From assembly GCA_050180485.1 (NCBI GenBank), contig JBFXED010000013.1, positions 27,662 through 91,661 of the forward strand: a stretch of 64,000 nt of DNA. The letters run 5' to 3'. The position numbers and the translations under genes are program-made. Every line of letters starts with the position of its first letter. The stretch's first letter is position 1. The notes beneath the pieces were generated by a model, which did not search any database, was not told where the DNA came from, and worked only from the letters and a program-made list of their open reading frames with translations. Positions 9,290 through 17,648 of this stretch are shown piece by piece. Source of the DNA: CADEGL01 sp050180485 (lineage in GTDB: Bacteria > Pseudomonadota > Alphaproteobacteria > CADEGL01).

Positions 9290-10879
9290 CTACGCCGCCC
9301 GCCGCTTGAAGTCGCGGATCACGCGTTCCGCCGCATTATGCCCCGGCCCGCCGGAGACGCCGCCGCCGGGATGGACGCCCGAGCCGCAAAGATACAACCC
9401 CGCGACCGGCGTTGCATAACGCGCGGCGCGAGGATGAGGCCGCAGGCTGTACAGCTGATCGAGATCGTGCCGACCATGAAAGATATCGCCTTCGGGCAAA
9501 CCGAACACGCGCTCCAGATCCAAGGGCGTAAGGATCTGCCGGCCCACGATCAGCTTGGATAGGCCGGGAAGATGCTGCTCGACCGCGGTGATGATGGAAT
9601 CCGCCACCTGCTCCTTGATGGCATCCCAATCCCGGCCGCCGGACAAGCGATAGGGGAAATATTTGCACAGCAGCGCCGCGACATGGCCGCCCGCCGGCGC
9701 CAGGCTCGGGTCCAAAGCCGACGCCACTTGGATGCTGACATAGGGCCGTTCGGGCAACTCGCCATCGCGTGCGGCCCGATAGGCGCGCTCGACCGTATGG
9801 ATGTCTGGGATGATGGTCATCATCGTGCCGAGCGCGATGCGGTTGTCTGCCTCCGACAGGCCGGCCACACGCGGCGTTCCCTGCAAGGCCAGGTTCATCC
9901 GCAGCGTCGCATGTCCTGTGCGCAACCGCTCGATATGATCCGCGAAATCGCCGTCCAGATGCTCGCGGCCCACGAACTTCAGAAATGTCATCCGGGGATC
10001 GGTGTTGGACAGCACGAACCGTGACCGTATTTCTTCGCCGGACTCCAGACGAACACCGGCGGCACGCCCGCCTTGCACGAGGATGCGCGCCACAGGGGCA
10101 TCCGCCCGAATCTCGACGCCCTTTTCGCGGCAGAACGACGCCATCGCCTGGGTGATCGCCCCCATGCCGCCCTTGGGCAAGCCCCATTTCCCGCGCACCC
10201 CATCGAGCTCGCCCAGGATATTGAGGAAATACGGAATCGCCGATCCGGGCTGATGCAGGCTCGCGAAATTGCTGGAAACGCAGTGGACCGTATAGAGCGT
10301 CTTCATCGTCTCGCTCTCGAACCAACGCGAGAAGAAGTCGTGGGCGTTCATCGTGAAAAGCTGGGTAACGAACAGCCGGTCGTCGGCGTCCAGCTTGCGG
10401 AACTGGTTGGCCGTGCCCAAGGCCGCGAGTGCCGATTCCCATCCGCCCGCCAAGTCCGGCGCAGGCCGCAACCATTGGTTCCGGATCACATCACCCACGC
10501 GCAGAAGACGCGCACGCAGCCGCTTCGCGGCCTCGAAATCGCGGTTCGAGAATTGCGCCACCGTCGCCTGATCGCGCGTCTCGTCGCCCGTGAACAGGAT
10601 CGCGCGTCCGTCACTCAACAGTTCCGTCGCGCCCTTGAACGGGATCACGTCCAGCCCGTGCCGCTTCAACTCCAGATCGCGGATAACATCCGGGCGCAGA
10701 ATGCCCATCGCGAAGGCGGCGATGGAATTGCGATAACCCGGATGGAACTCCTCGGTGACCACGGTGCCGCCCAGTACGGGGCGCCGCTCGACCACCAGCG
10801 TCTTGATCCCGGCCTTGCCGAGATAGCCCGCCGCAGTCAGCCCGTTATGGCCGCCGCCGATCACGATCGCGTCGTACAC
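9290..10879 (-). CDS. NAD(P)/FAD-dependent oxidoreductase, phytoene-dehydrogenase-like
   Basis: A 529-residue FAD protein with an N-terminal Rossmann motif (AIVIGGGHNGLTAAGYLGKAG, GxGxxG) followed by VVERRPVLGG. The C-terminal FAD motif is YLCGSGVHPGGGVSGGPGHNAA. This arrangement matches the phytoene desaturase/amine oxidase-like (CrtI-type or PYROXD2-like) family. No carotenoid gene is nearby, so a catabolic role with the flanking monooxygenase and dipeptidase is more likely than pigment synthesis. The start follows the family's typical N-terminus directly. Confidence 0.85.
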   Translation of the reverse strand: MYDAIVIGGGHNGLTAAGYLGKAGIKTLVVERRPVLGGTVVTEEFHPGYRNSIAAFAMGILRPDVIRDLELKRHGLDVIPFKGATELLSDGRAILFTGDETRDQATVAQFSNRDFEAAKRLRARLLRVGDVIRNQWLRPAPDLAGGWESALAALGTANQFRKLDADDRLFVTQLFTMNAHDFFSRWFESETMKTLYTVHCVSSNFASLHQPGSAIPYFLNILGELDGVRGKWGLPKGGMGAITQAMASFCREKGVEIRADAPVARILVQGGRAAGVRLESGEEIRSRFVLSNTDPRMTFLKFVGREHLDGDFADHIERLRTGHATLRMNLALQGTPRVAGLSEADNRIALGTMMTIIPDIHTVERAYRAARDGELPERPYVSIQVASALDPSLAPAGGHVAALLCKYFPYRLSGGRDWDAIKEQVADSIITAVEQHLPGLSKLIVGRQILTPLDLERVFGLPEGDIFHGRHDLDQLYSLRPHPRAARYATPVAGLYLCGSGVHPGGGVSGGPGHNAAERVIRDFKRRAA

Positions 10880-10985
10880 GCCCGGAGTCCCTTTCCCACG
10901 CGGACAGAAGCGGCGCGATTCTGCGCAAACCTACGCCGTTCGTCCAAGAGCAGCGGATCGGAGTCCGATTGGCGCGCCGCGGCGA

Positions 10986-11927
10986 CTAAAGGCTCGTCAC
11001 CCCGCCGCCCACCCCGTGGCGTTTGAACACCAGCAGCAGGTCGGCCAAGAGGGCGTCTCGCTTGTCCTGGATTTCCGCCATCGACCGGTCGCCCTGCTGG
11101 CGCTCGCATTCGGCGATCAGCCGCGCGCCCAATTCCTCCGGCGACGTGCCCTCCGCCGCGTCCGCGATGGCTTTCGGGAAATGCTTCACGAAGCCGCGCA
11201 TGCCGGTCGGGCCGCCGGCCAGGTGATAGGTCATGAAGGTGCCCATGAAGGCCCAGCGCATACCGATGGAATGGACCAGCGCGTCGTCGATCTCCTTCGT
11301 GCCGGCGACGCCGGTGGCAAAGCAATGCACGGCTTCCTTCCACAAGGCGGCCTGGAGGCGGTTGCCGATGAAGCCTTCGATCTCGCGCTCCAGCTTCAAG
11401 GGCTGCATGGAGATGGCGCGGTAGAACGCCATGGTGGCATCCACCATCTCAGCCGTCGTGTCCGGCCCCGCCACCACCTCGACCAGCGGCATCAGATAGA
11501 CCGGATGGAACGGATGCCCCACCAGGAATCGCTCCGGGAACCGGCACTTCGCCTGCAACAGCGATGGCACGAAGCGCGATGTCGAGGAGGCGATGGGAGT
11601 GTTCTGCGCGGTCAAGGCGCCCAGCGTGCCGAACAGGTCGATCTTGAGCTCCAGCCGCTCGGGCGCCGCCTCCTGGATGAAATCGGTATTGGCCAAAGCG
11701 GCCAGTTCGGTCGTGAAGCGCAAGGTCCCTGGCCGTTTCGCCGCCTCGCCATAGGCTTTCGCCATCAACGGCCGCACCCGCTCGACCGTGGCGCGCAAAC
11801 CGGCTTCGGCCGCCGGATTCGTGTCTTGCACGATCACGTCATAACCATGGGCCAGGCAGCGCGCGGCCCAGCCGGAGCCGATCAACCCCGCGCCGACGAT
11901 CCCAACGGTTTCGATTTCACCAGTCAT
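10986..11927 (-). CDS. 3-hydroxyacyl-CoA dehydrogenase family enzyme, L-carnitine-dehydrogenase-like
   Basis: A 313-residue NAD-dependent dehydrogenase with the dinucleotide motif GIVGAGLIGSGWAA at residues about 7-20. The landmark GHPFHPVYLMPLVEVV and the C-terminal MRWAFMGTFMTYHLAGG closely resemble L-carnitine dehydrogenase (3-dehydrocarnitine-forming) rather than fatty-acid 3-hydroxyacyl-CoA dehydrogenases. The ATG at 11927 is chosen over the one at 11951 because a GGGGGA ribosome site lies 4 bp before it. The gene precedes the FAD oxidoreductase gene on the same strand by 106 bp. The substrate may be carnitine or another 3-hydroxy quaternary amine or acid. Confidence 0.78.
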   Translation of the reverse strand: MTGEIETVGIVGAGLIGSGWAARCLAHGYDVIVQDTNPAAEAGLRATVERVRPLMAKAYGEAAKRPGTLRFTTELAALANTDFIQEAAPERLELKIDLFGTLGALTAQNTPIASSTSRFVPSLLQAKCRFPERFLVGHPFHPVYLMPLVEVVAGPDTTAEMVDATMAFYRAISMQPLKLEREIEGFIGNRLQAALWKEAVHCFATGVAGTKEIDDALVHSIGMRWAFMGTFMTYHLAGGPTGMRGFVKHFPKAIADAAEGTSPEELGARLIAECERQQGDRSMAEIQDKRDALLADLLLVFKRHGVGGGVTSL

Positions 11928-11957
11928 CTGTCCCCCATTCTGGAATTCCATCTGCCT

Positions 11958-12401
11958 CTATCGCGACGCGTCCTTGAATTTTCTGAGCACGAGAACCGAA
12001 CAGGCCGCATGCCGCGATACATGCGCGGCATTGGGGCCGATCAGGTAATCGCGCATTTCCGGCCGGTGGGATGCCATGACGATCAGGTCCACGGCGCGAT
12101 CCTTGGCGACGTTCAGGATTTCCCTTCCGATACTGCCGAACCGGACCACTTGCTCGATCTCGATTCCCGGCCCCTCATACTCTTTGACGATGGCCGCCAT
12201 CCTGCGCTGCGCAGCGTTAACCATGTCTTCCAGTTGGTAGGGAAGGTGAACCGCCCGCAGCATCGCCTGAACGTCGAGCACGACGGTCATGACCGCAAGC
12301 TTTGCCCGTCCGGGCCTTGCCAATTCCAAGGCCTCCGGGATCGCGAACTCCCAGCTGCTGCGATGTTCGATATCGATGGGAACCAGGATCGATTGGAACA
12401 C
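11958..12401 (-). CDS. universal stress protein A family
   Basis: A 147-residue UspA-fold protein. It starts at a GTG (12401), supported by AGGAG seven bases upstream and by the family-typical opening FQSILVPIDI. The longer reading from 12446 would overlap the P-type ATPase gene. The C-terminal segment GSIGREILNVAKDRAVDLIVMASHRP ... GPNAAHVSRHAACSVLVLR corresponds to the nucleotide-binding loop region, although the classic G-2x-G-9x-G(S/T) loop is degenerate here, with IGPNAAHV in place of a glycine-rich turn. It lies directly downstream of the ATPase gene (10 bp), suggesting a stress-linked operon. Confidence 0.85.
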   Translation of the reverse strand: MFQSILVPIDIEHRSSWEFAIPEALELARPGRAKLAVMTVVLDVQAMLRAVHLPYQLEDMVNAAQRRMAAIVKEYEGPGIEIEQVVRFGSIGREILNVAKDRAVDLIVMASHRPEMRDYLIGPNAAHVSRHAACSVLVLRKFKDASR

Positions 12402-12418
12402 GGTTTGGCTCCTAAGGT
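12402..12418 (-). promoter_or_regulatory. ribosome-binding site fixing a GTG start
   Basis: On the minus strand AGGAG precedes the GTG at 12401 by seven bases. This supports the non-ATG start of the universal stress protein and makes the gap to the ATPase stop codon at 12412 only 10 bp, so the ribosome site overlaps the end of the ATPase gene. Confidence 0.6.
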
Positions 12419-14901
12419 TGCGGCGTATGGGGGCTACTCCCGCCACGCATCGTCCGCCTCAAGGCCAGGGCAAAGCAACCGGCAAGTAGCCCGCCGCATA
12501 CCGCCGCCGCCCAAGCGGCCATGGGGAGCGGAGCCATATGGACGAATTTGGCGACCGGCGGCAATTCGATCAAAACAATCGCACTGATACCGCTGCCGAC
12601 AACCAAGATTTTAGCCGTCCAGGTCTTGGCGCCGCTCAGCACCGCCGTAACCGCCATGTTGGCGCCGATCAACAGGGCCAGCGCAAACGCCCTCGCCTGC
12701 TCGACGCTGTATTCCGCGAAGAGGGCGTATTCGAAGGCGGCCGAAATGACGGCCGCGATCGTCAGGCCGGACACGACGATCACGCCCCACGATTGTGCGC
12801 TGAAGAACCGCACATCGCGCACGCGCCGCGCCATGGCGAGGCGGGTCGATTTCGGCAGATTCTGGAATACGAGAAGCGCCGTCGGGTGGATGATCAACTC
12901 GATCCAAACGATATGGACCGGCAGATAAAGCAGCGGGTTGTCTATGAGCGGAACGGCCGCGGCGCTCAGCACCAATGAGATGTGCATCATCAGCAAGTAG
13001 GCGAAAGACAGTTGCAGGTTCGCGAACAGCTGCCGCCCCTCGGCGATAGCCTGAACGATCGTTCGGAAGTTATCGTCCAGCAGAACGATCGACGCTGTCT
13101 CGCGCGCACTTTGCGTTCCCCGGCCTCCCATCGCAATTCCGATATCCGCGATCTGCAACGCCGGCACGTCATTCACCCCGTCGCCGGTGACCGCGACGAT
13201 CTCGCCCGCCTTCTGAAGCGCCCGCACGGCACGCAGCTTCTGCGCGGGCGTGGCGCGCGCGATCACATCGACGCCCTTAAGCGTATCGGGCGCATCGTTC
13301 GCATCCGCGTCCCAGCTATCGGCCGAAATCACCCGGGGCCGGCCACCGCGAAACCCGATCTCACGCGCGATGGCTTCGGCCGTGGAGGGGTGATCGCCGG
13401 TGATCATCACCACGCGCATGCCGGCGCTCACGCATTGCGCCATGGCATCCTGGACACCCTCGCGAATCGGATCTTCGAACGCGATGAACCCTCGCAAGGC
13501 ATATCCGGCGCCGGGCTCGGCATCGCCCGGCGATACGCTTTCAAGAGGGCGCACCGCGCACGCGATGATCTTGTGACCTTGGGACGCATAGGCCGCGACG
13601 TGTGCGAGCCAATCGCGCCGCGCTTCGCCAAGCCCGTCGCACAGGCCAAACACGGTTTCAGGCGCTCCCTTGGCGACCGCCCAATATGAGCCATCCTCGA
13701 TCTGCACCAAGGCGACTTCTCGACGGCGCCCTTCCGTGAAGGGAAAGCTGGCGATTCGCCGTGCCGAGGCGGCTTGCGGCGCCGCTTCGAGCAATGCTTC
13801 GTCGAGGGGATCGCCGCTGTCCGCGCGTGCCGCCAACGCGGTCCAATATACGAGCTGTTCCGAAGACACGCCCGGGGCCGGGACGGGATGGCGCAGCACC
13901 AACCGGCCTTCCGTCAATGTTCCCGTCTTGTCGGAGCATATGCAGGTGACGCGGCCGATGTTCTCGACGGCGACGGCGCGCCGGACAAGGGCCTGACGCC
14001 GCGCCAAGCGGTAAACGCCAACCCCGAGGAAGAACATGAATACGACCGGAAATTCCTCCGGCAGGGCCGCGACGGCAAGGGTCACCGCGCTCAACACCGC
14101 ATCCAGAAAGCCATGCCCTTGCATCAATCGGATCGCGGCCAAAGCCGCGCACATCGCGAGGGCTGCGATCAGCGCGACCGTCACCAGCCGGCCGAGCGCT
14201 TTCTGCAATGGCGTTTGGGCATGAACGCCGGCGGTTGCCGAGCGGACGATCTCGCCGTAGAGCGTTTCGCCGCCCGTATAAGCGACGCGCATGCGGGCCG
14301 TGCCGGTCAGCAGCCGGGTCCCCGCGAATGCCCAATGCGAAGCATCCAAAAGCTGACGAGAGCCACCCGCCGCCTGCAAGGGCTGCTTGCGGACCGGGTA
14401 GGCCTCTCCAGTTAAAGAAGACTCGTCGGCCTGCAAAACCTGGCCGGAAACCACCACGCCATCGGCCGGGAACGATTCTCCGGCCGTAACCTCCACCAGA
14501 TCGCCCGGTACGACATCGCGCGCCGGAATGGCAAATGCCTTGCCGGCGCGCACGACCTTGGCCTCCGTCGCCAATCGGCTGACCAGACCTTGCGTCGATG
14601 CTTGCGTGCGCCGATGGAGGTAAACATCCATTCCCGCGAGCGGAACGAGGGCGGCCGCCAGGATCGCCGCCTCGGTATAGTCGCCCAGGATCGCGAACAG
14701 CACGGCTATGCCCGCCAGAAACCAGATCATGGGATCGCGCGCCGTGTCGCGGACCAAGTCGGTCCAGGTCGAGGATGACGCGATGACGATGTCGTTGGGG
14801 CCGAAGCGGGCAAGACGCGCGGCGGCGTCTTCGGGCGCAAGGCCGCTTTCCGCGTGGTATAAGCCTTCGAGGCGACCCGGAGAGATTGCGCGCGCAGTCA
14901 C
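12412..14901 (-). CDS. cation-transporting P-type ATPase (P2-like)
   Basis: An 829-residue P-type ATPase in the inner membrane. All core motifs are present: actuator-domain TGEA (DESSLTGEAYPV), the phosphorylation site CSDKTGTLTEG with Asp324, MITGDHPSTAEAIA, and the hinge GDGVNDVPALQIADIGIAMG. Helix M4 carries PEEFP in place of the PEGLP of classical Ca2+-ATPases, and the M6 region is WIELIIHPTALLVF. This points to a distinct P2/P3-like subgroup, and the ion cannot be assigned. The gene is followed closely by a universal stress protein gene. It is transcribed divergently from a cytochrome b561 gene across a 59-bp gap. Confidence 0.9.
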   Translation of the reverse strand: MTARAISPGRLEGLYHAESGLAPEDAAARLARFGPNDIVIASSSTWTDLVRDTARDPMIWFLAGIAVLFAILGDYTEAAILAAALVPLAGMDVYLHRRTQASTQGLVSRLATEAKVVRAGKAFAIPARDVVPGDLVEVTAGESFPADGVVVSGQVLQADESSLTGEAYPVRKQPLQAAGGSRQLLDASHWAFAGTRLLTGTARMRVAYTGGETLYGEIVRSATAGVHAQTPLQKALGRLVTVALIAALAMCAALAAIRLMQGHGFLDAVLSAVTLAVAALPEEFPVVFMFFLGVGVYRLARRQALVRRAVAVENIGRVTCICSDKTGTLTEGRLVLRHPVPAPGVSSEQLVYWTALAARADSGDPLDEALLEAAPQAASARRIASFPFTEGRRREVALVQIEDGSYWAVAKGAPETVFGLCDGLGEARRDWLAHVAAYASQGHKIIACAVRPLESVSPGDAEPGAGYALRGFIAFEDPIREGVQDAMAQCVSAGMRVVMITGDHPSTAEAIAREIGFRGGRPRVISADSWDADANDAPDTLKGVDVIARATPAQKLRAVRALQKAGEIVAVTGDGVNDVPALQIADIGIAMGGRGTQSARETASIVLLDDNFRTIVQAIAEGRQLFANLQLSFAYLLMMHISLVLSAAAVPLIDNPLLYLPVHIVWIELIIHPTALLVFQNLPKSTRLAMARRVRDVRFFSAQSWGVIVVSGLTIAAVISAAFEYALFAEYSVEQARAFALALLIGANMAVTAVLSGAKTWTAKILVVGSGISAIVLIELPPVAKFVHMAPLPMAAWAAAVCGGLLAGCFALALRRTMRGGSSPHTPQP

Positions 14902-14960
14902 GCTGGACCGTCCCCGCTCAAGGTTACGCGTATTTGATTTACACGTGATGGAATCGGCTT

Positions 14961-15521
14961 ATGTCCCTCATGCACCGGATCAGAGTCTATCACACCGTTT
15001 TGGTTGTCTCGGTGGTGTTGGCCTACCTGACGGGCGATTGGGGCCTGATCCACGCCTGGCTCGGCTATGCGGTCGCGGCGATCATCGTCTTACGCGTTCT
15101 CACCGGCTTCCTGGGCGTGCCGCAATTGGGGCTGATGCGTTTCTATCCGCAGTTCGAGGGGCTCAAGCTGGGCAATGCGGCCACCCACCCCGCGATCAGC
15201 CGGACACTCTTGGCCGGCATCGCCGCCTGCCTGATCGGTGCGACCGTCACGGGCATCGCCATGGACCGCGGTCATGCGATCGGGATTGCCGACGGCGCCG
15301 TGGTCACCACGGCGCTGGCTGATGACGATGGATCGCGGAACCGCGAGCGGGCGCGAGACCGCGAGCATCGGGAAGATGGCGGCCTCCTGGGCGAAGCCCA
15401 CGAAGTGCTGGCCAACTGGCTCATGGTGATCGTGGCCTTGCACGTTTCTTATCTGCTGCTGTTCAAGCGCCCCCTAGCCCTGTTCATGATCTTCGCCGAC
15501 GCCCGGAGCCGCCGGCGCTAG
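14961..15521 (+). CDS. cytochrome b561/Ni-hydrogenase-type b cytochrome
   Basis: A 186-residue membrane protein with four predicted helices. The N-terminus RIRVYHTVLVVSVVLAYLTGD has the helix-I His typical of b561 proteins. Further heme-ligand candidates lie in GLIHAWLGY, in EAHEVLANWLM and in ALHVSYLL. This is the di-heme b-type cytochrome architecture that passes electrons between quinol and a partner. The segment around residues 115-140 is an unusual highly charged Asp/Arg/Glu insertion. No partner molybdenum or hydrogenase subunit is adjacent. Confidence 0.82.
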   Translation: MSLMHRIRVYHTVLVVSVVLAYLTGDWGLIHAWLGYAVAAIIVLRVLTGFLGVPQLGLMRFYPQFEGLKLGNAATHPAISRTLLAGIAACLIGATVTGIAMDRGHAIGIADGAVVTTALADDDGSRNRERARDREHREDGGLLGEAHEVLANWLMVIVALHVSYLLLFKRPLALFMIFADARSRRR

Positions 15522-15602
15522 ACGCAGTCCGAACCGCCGGTTGACGGACGGGCTTCGAGGCCCGATATCTCGGGAGCGCCCGACCCAAGGACACACTTAT
15601 AT

Positions 15603-16283
15603 ATGAGCGAAGACCAGGCCATGCCGCTTCAGGCGGTCGTCATTCCCGTGACACCGTTGCAGCAGAACTGCTCCCTCTTCTGGTGCACCGAGACCATGAA
15701 GGGCGCCTTCGTCGATCCGGGTGGGGAGATGGACAAGCTCCTGGCCGCGGCCAAGGACGAGAACGTCACGATCGAGCGCATCCTGGTGACGCACGGCCAT
15801 TCCGACCATGCCGGCAACGTGGCCGCCATCGCGCGTGATTTGGGCGTGCCGGTCGAAGGGCCGCACGAGGACGATCTGTTCTGGATCGAGCGCATCCCGG
15901 ACTCCGGCAAGCGCTACGGCATCGACCGCGCGGAGTCATTCATTCCCGACCGCTGGCTGAAGAACGGCGACACGGTGACGGTCGGCGCGCTGACGCTCGA
16001 CGTTTATCATTGCCCCGGCCACACGCCGGGCCATGTCGTGTTCCACCATCCGGAATCGAAGCTGGCCTTCGTGGGCGACGTGCTGTTCCAAGGCTCCATC
16101 GGCCGCTGCGACCTGCCGCGCGGCAACCAACGCGATCTCTTGGTCTCGATCCGCGACCGGCTGTGGCCCTTGGGTTCCGACGTCACCTTCGTGCCCGGCC
16201 ACGGGCCGCTTTCCACCTTCGGCCACGAGCGGCGCAGCAACCCGTTCGTCGCCGACCAAGTGCTGGCGCGCATGGCGCTGTGA
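15603..16283 (+). CDS. MBL-fold metallo-hydrolase, glyoxalase II-like
   Basis: A 226-residue metallo-beta-lactamase-fold hydrolase. The metal motif is HGHSDHAGN (HxHxDH), followed by YHCPGHTPGH, FVGDVLFQGSIGR and VPGHGP, the His/Asp ligands in the expected order. The opening TPLQQNCSLFWC is characteristic of the YcbL/glyoxalase II-like type. Such enzymes hydrolyse S-lactoylglutathione or related thioesters. AAGGA about 11 bp upstream supports the ATG at 15603; the ATG at 15621 is a possible alternative. The gene continues into the ChaB-like gene 20 bp later. Confidence 0.88.
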   Translation: MSEDQAMPLQAVVIPVTPLQQNCSLFWCTETMKGAFVDPGGEMDKLLAAAKDENVTIERILVTHGHSDHAGNVAAIARDLGVPVEGPHEDDLFWIERIPDSGKRYGIDRAESFIPDRWLKNGDTVTVGALTLDVYHCPGHTPGHVVFHHPESKLAFVGDVLFQGSIGRCDLPRGNQRDLLVSIRDRLWPLGSDVTFVPGHGPLSTFGHERRSNPFVADQVLARMAL

Positions 16284-16303
16284 CCTGAACCTTGGGGGCA
16301 TCC

Positions 16304-16507
16304 ATGCCCTACGAGAGCAACGACGACCTGCCGCCCTCGGTGCGCAACCATCTGCCGCCGCACGCCCAGGACATCTACCGCGAGGCGTTCAACCACGCCT
16401 GGGTACAATACGCGGGCCCACGCGTGGAGGAAATCGCCCACCGCGTGGCCTGGGCGGCGGTGAAGAAGAAATACCGCAAGAGCGGCGACCGCTGGGTGCC
16501 GATCTAG
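16304..16507 (+). CDS. ChaB-like small protein
   Basis: A 67-residue protein with the ChaB pattern: Y-x-S-N-D-D-LPPSVRNHLPPHAQDIYREAF, ending in WAAVKKKYRKSGDRWVPI. ChaB-family proteins are small, basic at the C-terminus, and associated by name with the ChaA cation antiporter; their biochemical role is not settled. The ATG at 16304 has GGGGG five bases upstream and is preferred over the TTG at 16292. It is probably co-transcribed with the metallo-hydrolase. Confidence 0.82.
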   Translation: MPYESNDDLPPSVRNHLPPHAQDIYREAFNHAWVQYAGPRVEEIAHRVAWAAVKKKYRKSGDRWVPI

Positions 16508-16513
16508 GCCGGG

Positions 16514-17596
16514 CTATTTCACGTCGTGGAGCGGCGTGCGCAGGATGGGCCGCGTCTGCAAGCCCCCGCTGCTGGGGGTGGATCCTAGCGCGGCGGTCAA
16601 CGGACACGCCGCCTTCGAAAAGCGCCGCGCCTTTTCCACGGCCGGCAAAAACTCGCTCTCGATCTCCGCAACGTGACCGTCATATTCGTCGCTTGTCAGC
16701 CAGCGTTTTCCATCCCATTCCGCCCAATCCGGGCCTCTCTGGCGGCCTTCGGCGATCACGTGTTTGATTTCATCGGCCGCCGCGGCAGCCTTGCCGATCT
16801 GAGCCGCGTTCCAGGCCCACCCCAGCCGCGCCGCGAAAAACGCGCCGGGTTCCCGGTCAACCTTCTCGTAGATGGAACGCCACCCATCCATGCGCGTTCG
16901 GAAGTAATCCCGTGCTTCGCGACACGCGGGAACATACCGACCTTCCCGCCAAACCAGGAACGTCCTTGGCGTGATGTAGCAATCGCCGCATGGCCCGTAG
17001 ACGATCAGATTTTTGAAATTGGCGGCCACCAAAAACAGGCGCTCGCCGCCACCGGGCATCAACCCGACATTCGTGACGTCGCCATAGCGTCGCGGCGTGA
17101 TATCCGCCGGCTTGTCGCCCAGCCGGATGATGCGGATGCCGTCCTCCGCGACGAAACTTCCTCCGGCCGCGAGGTAAAGGAAAAGCGTCGGGACCCCGTC
17201 GCCGAACACGTCATGGCCGGTCGGCACCAGAATACGGATTCCCCCGACGGAAAACCCAGATAGGAACTTTGCGGCAGGGTCGGTGCCTTCGCGCTTCTCG
17301 ATGCGATGAATTTCGAGAAACTTCTCGGATGATTCGTCCGCCCGCCATCTCGTAACCAGATACGTCGGTCCATGGGCGTCGCGAAACAGAAGATATTCGT
17401 TCAATGCCCGTGGGTATCGCGGCGCTTGAAGCTTTTTCAGCATGCGCGGCAGCCATTCCGGCTCTTCTCCAGCCGGGTAGACCATCGGGCCAGGCGCCTT
17501 TTCGTAATCCCGGTTGCGGTAGGGATTATCGTCCTTGGCGGCGGCCGCCGCTGTCACCGCAAACAGTGACACAAAGATCAGAAGCAACGCCCTCAT
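16514..17596 (-). CDS. secreted hypothetical protein
   Basis: A 360-residue protein with a clear signal peptide (residues 1-20, LLLIFVSLFAVTAAAAA). The mature part has no recognised domain. It contains a CGDC pair (GPCGDCYITP), which could be a disulfide or metal site, and repeated short beta-strand-like segments (FLYLAAGGSFVAEDGIRIIRLGD). The gene converges on the ChaB-like gene with a 6-bp gap. The function is unknown; a periplasmic location is inferred from the signal peptide. Confidence 0.7.
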   Translation of the reverse strand: MRALLLIFVSLFAVTAAAAAKDDNPYRNRDYEKAPGPMVYPAGEEPEWLPRMLKKLQAPRYPRALNEYLLFRDAHGPTYLVTRWRADESSEKFLEIHRIEKREGTDPAAKFLSGFSVGGIRILVPTGHDVFGDGVPTLFLYLAAGGSFVAEDGIRIIRLGDKPADITPRRYGDVTNVGLMPGGGERLFLVAANFKNLIVYGPCGDCYITPRTFLVWREGRYVPACREARDYFRTRMDGWRSIYEKVDREPGAFFAARLGWAWNAAQIGKAAAAADEIKHVIAEGRQRGPDWAEWDGKRWLTSDEYDGHVAEIESEFLPAVEKARRFSKAACPLTAALGSTPSSGGLQTRPILRTPLHDVK

Positions 17597-17648
17597 GAAA
17601 CTCCCCGGTCAACGTGCTTCAATCAGCTCTGAACGGTTCAAGTCTGGA

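Noticed and set aside
14905..14960. FNR/FixK-like site (TTGATTT...CGTGAT) between the P-type ATPase and cytochrome genes
   Set aside because: The half sites do not match TTGAT-N4-ATCAA in spacing or symmetry.
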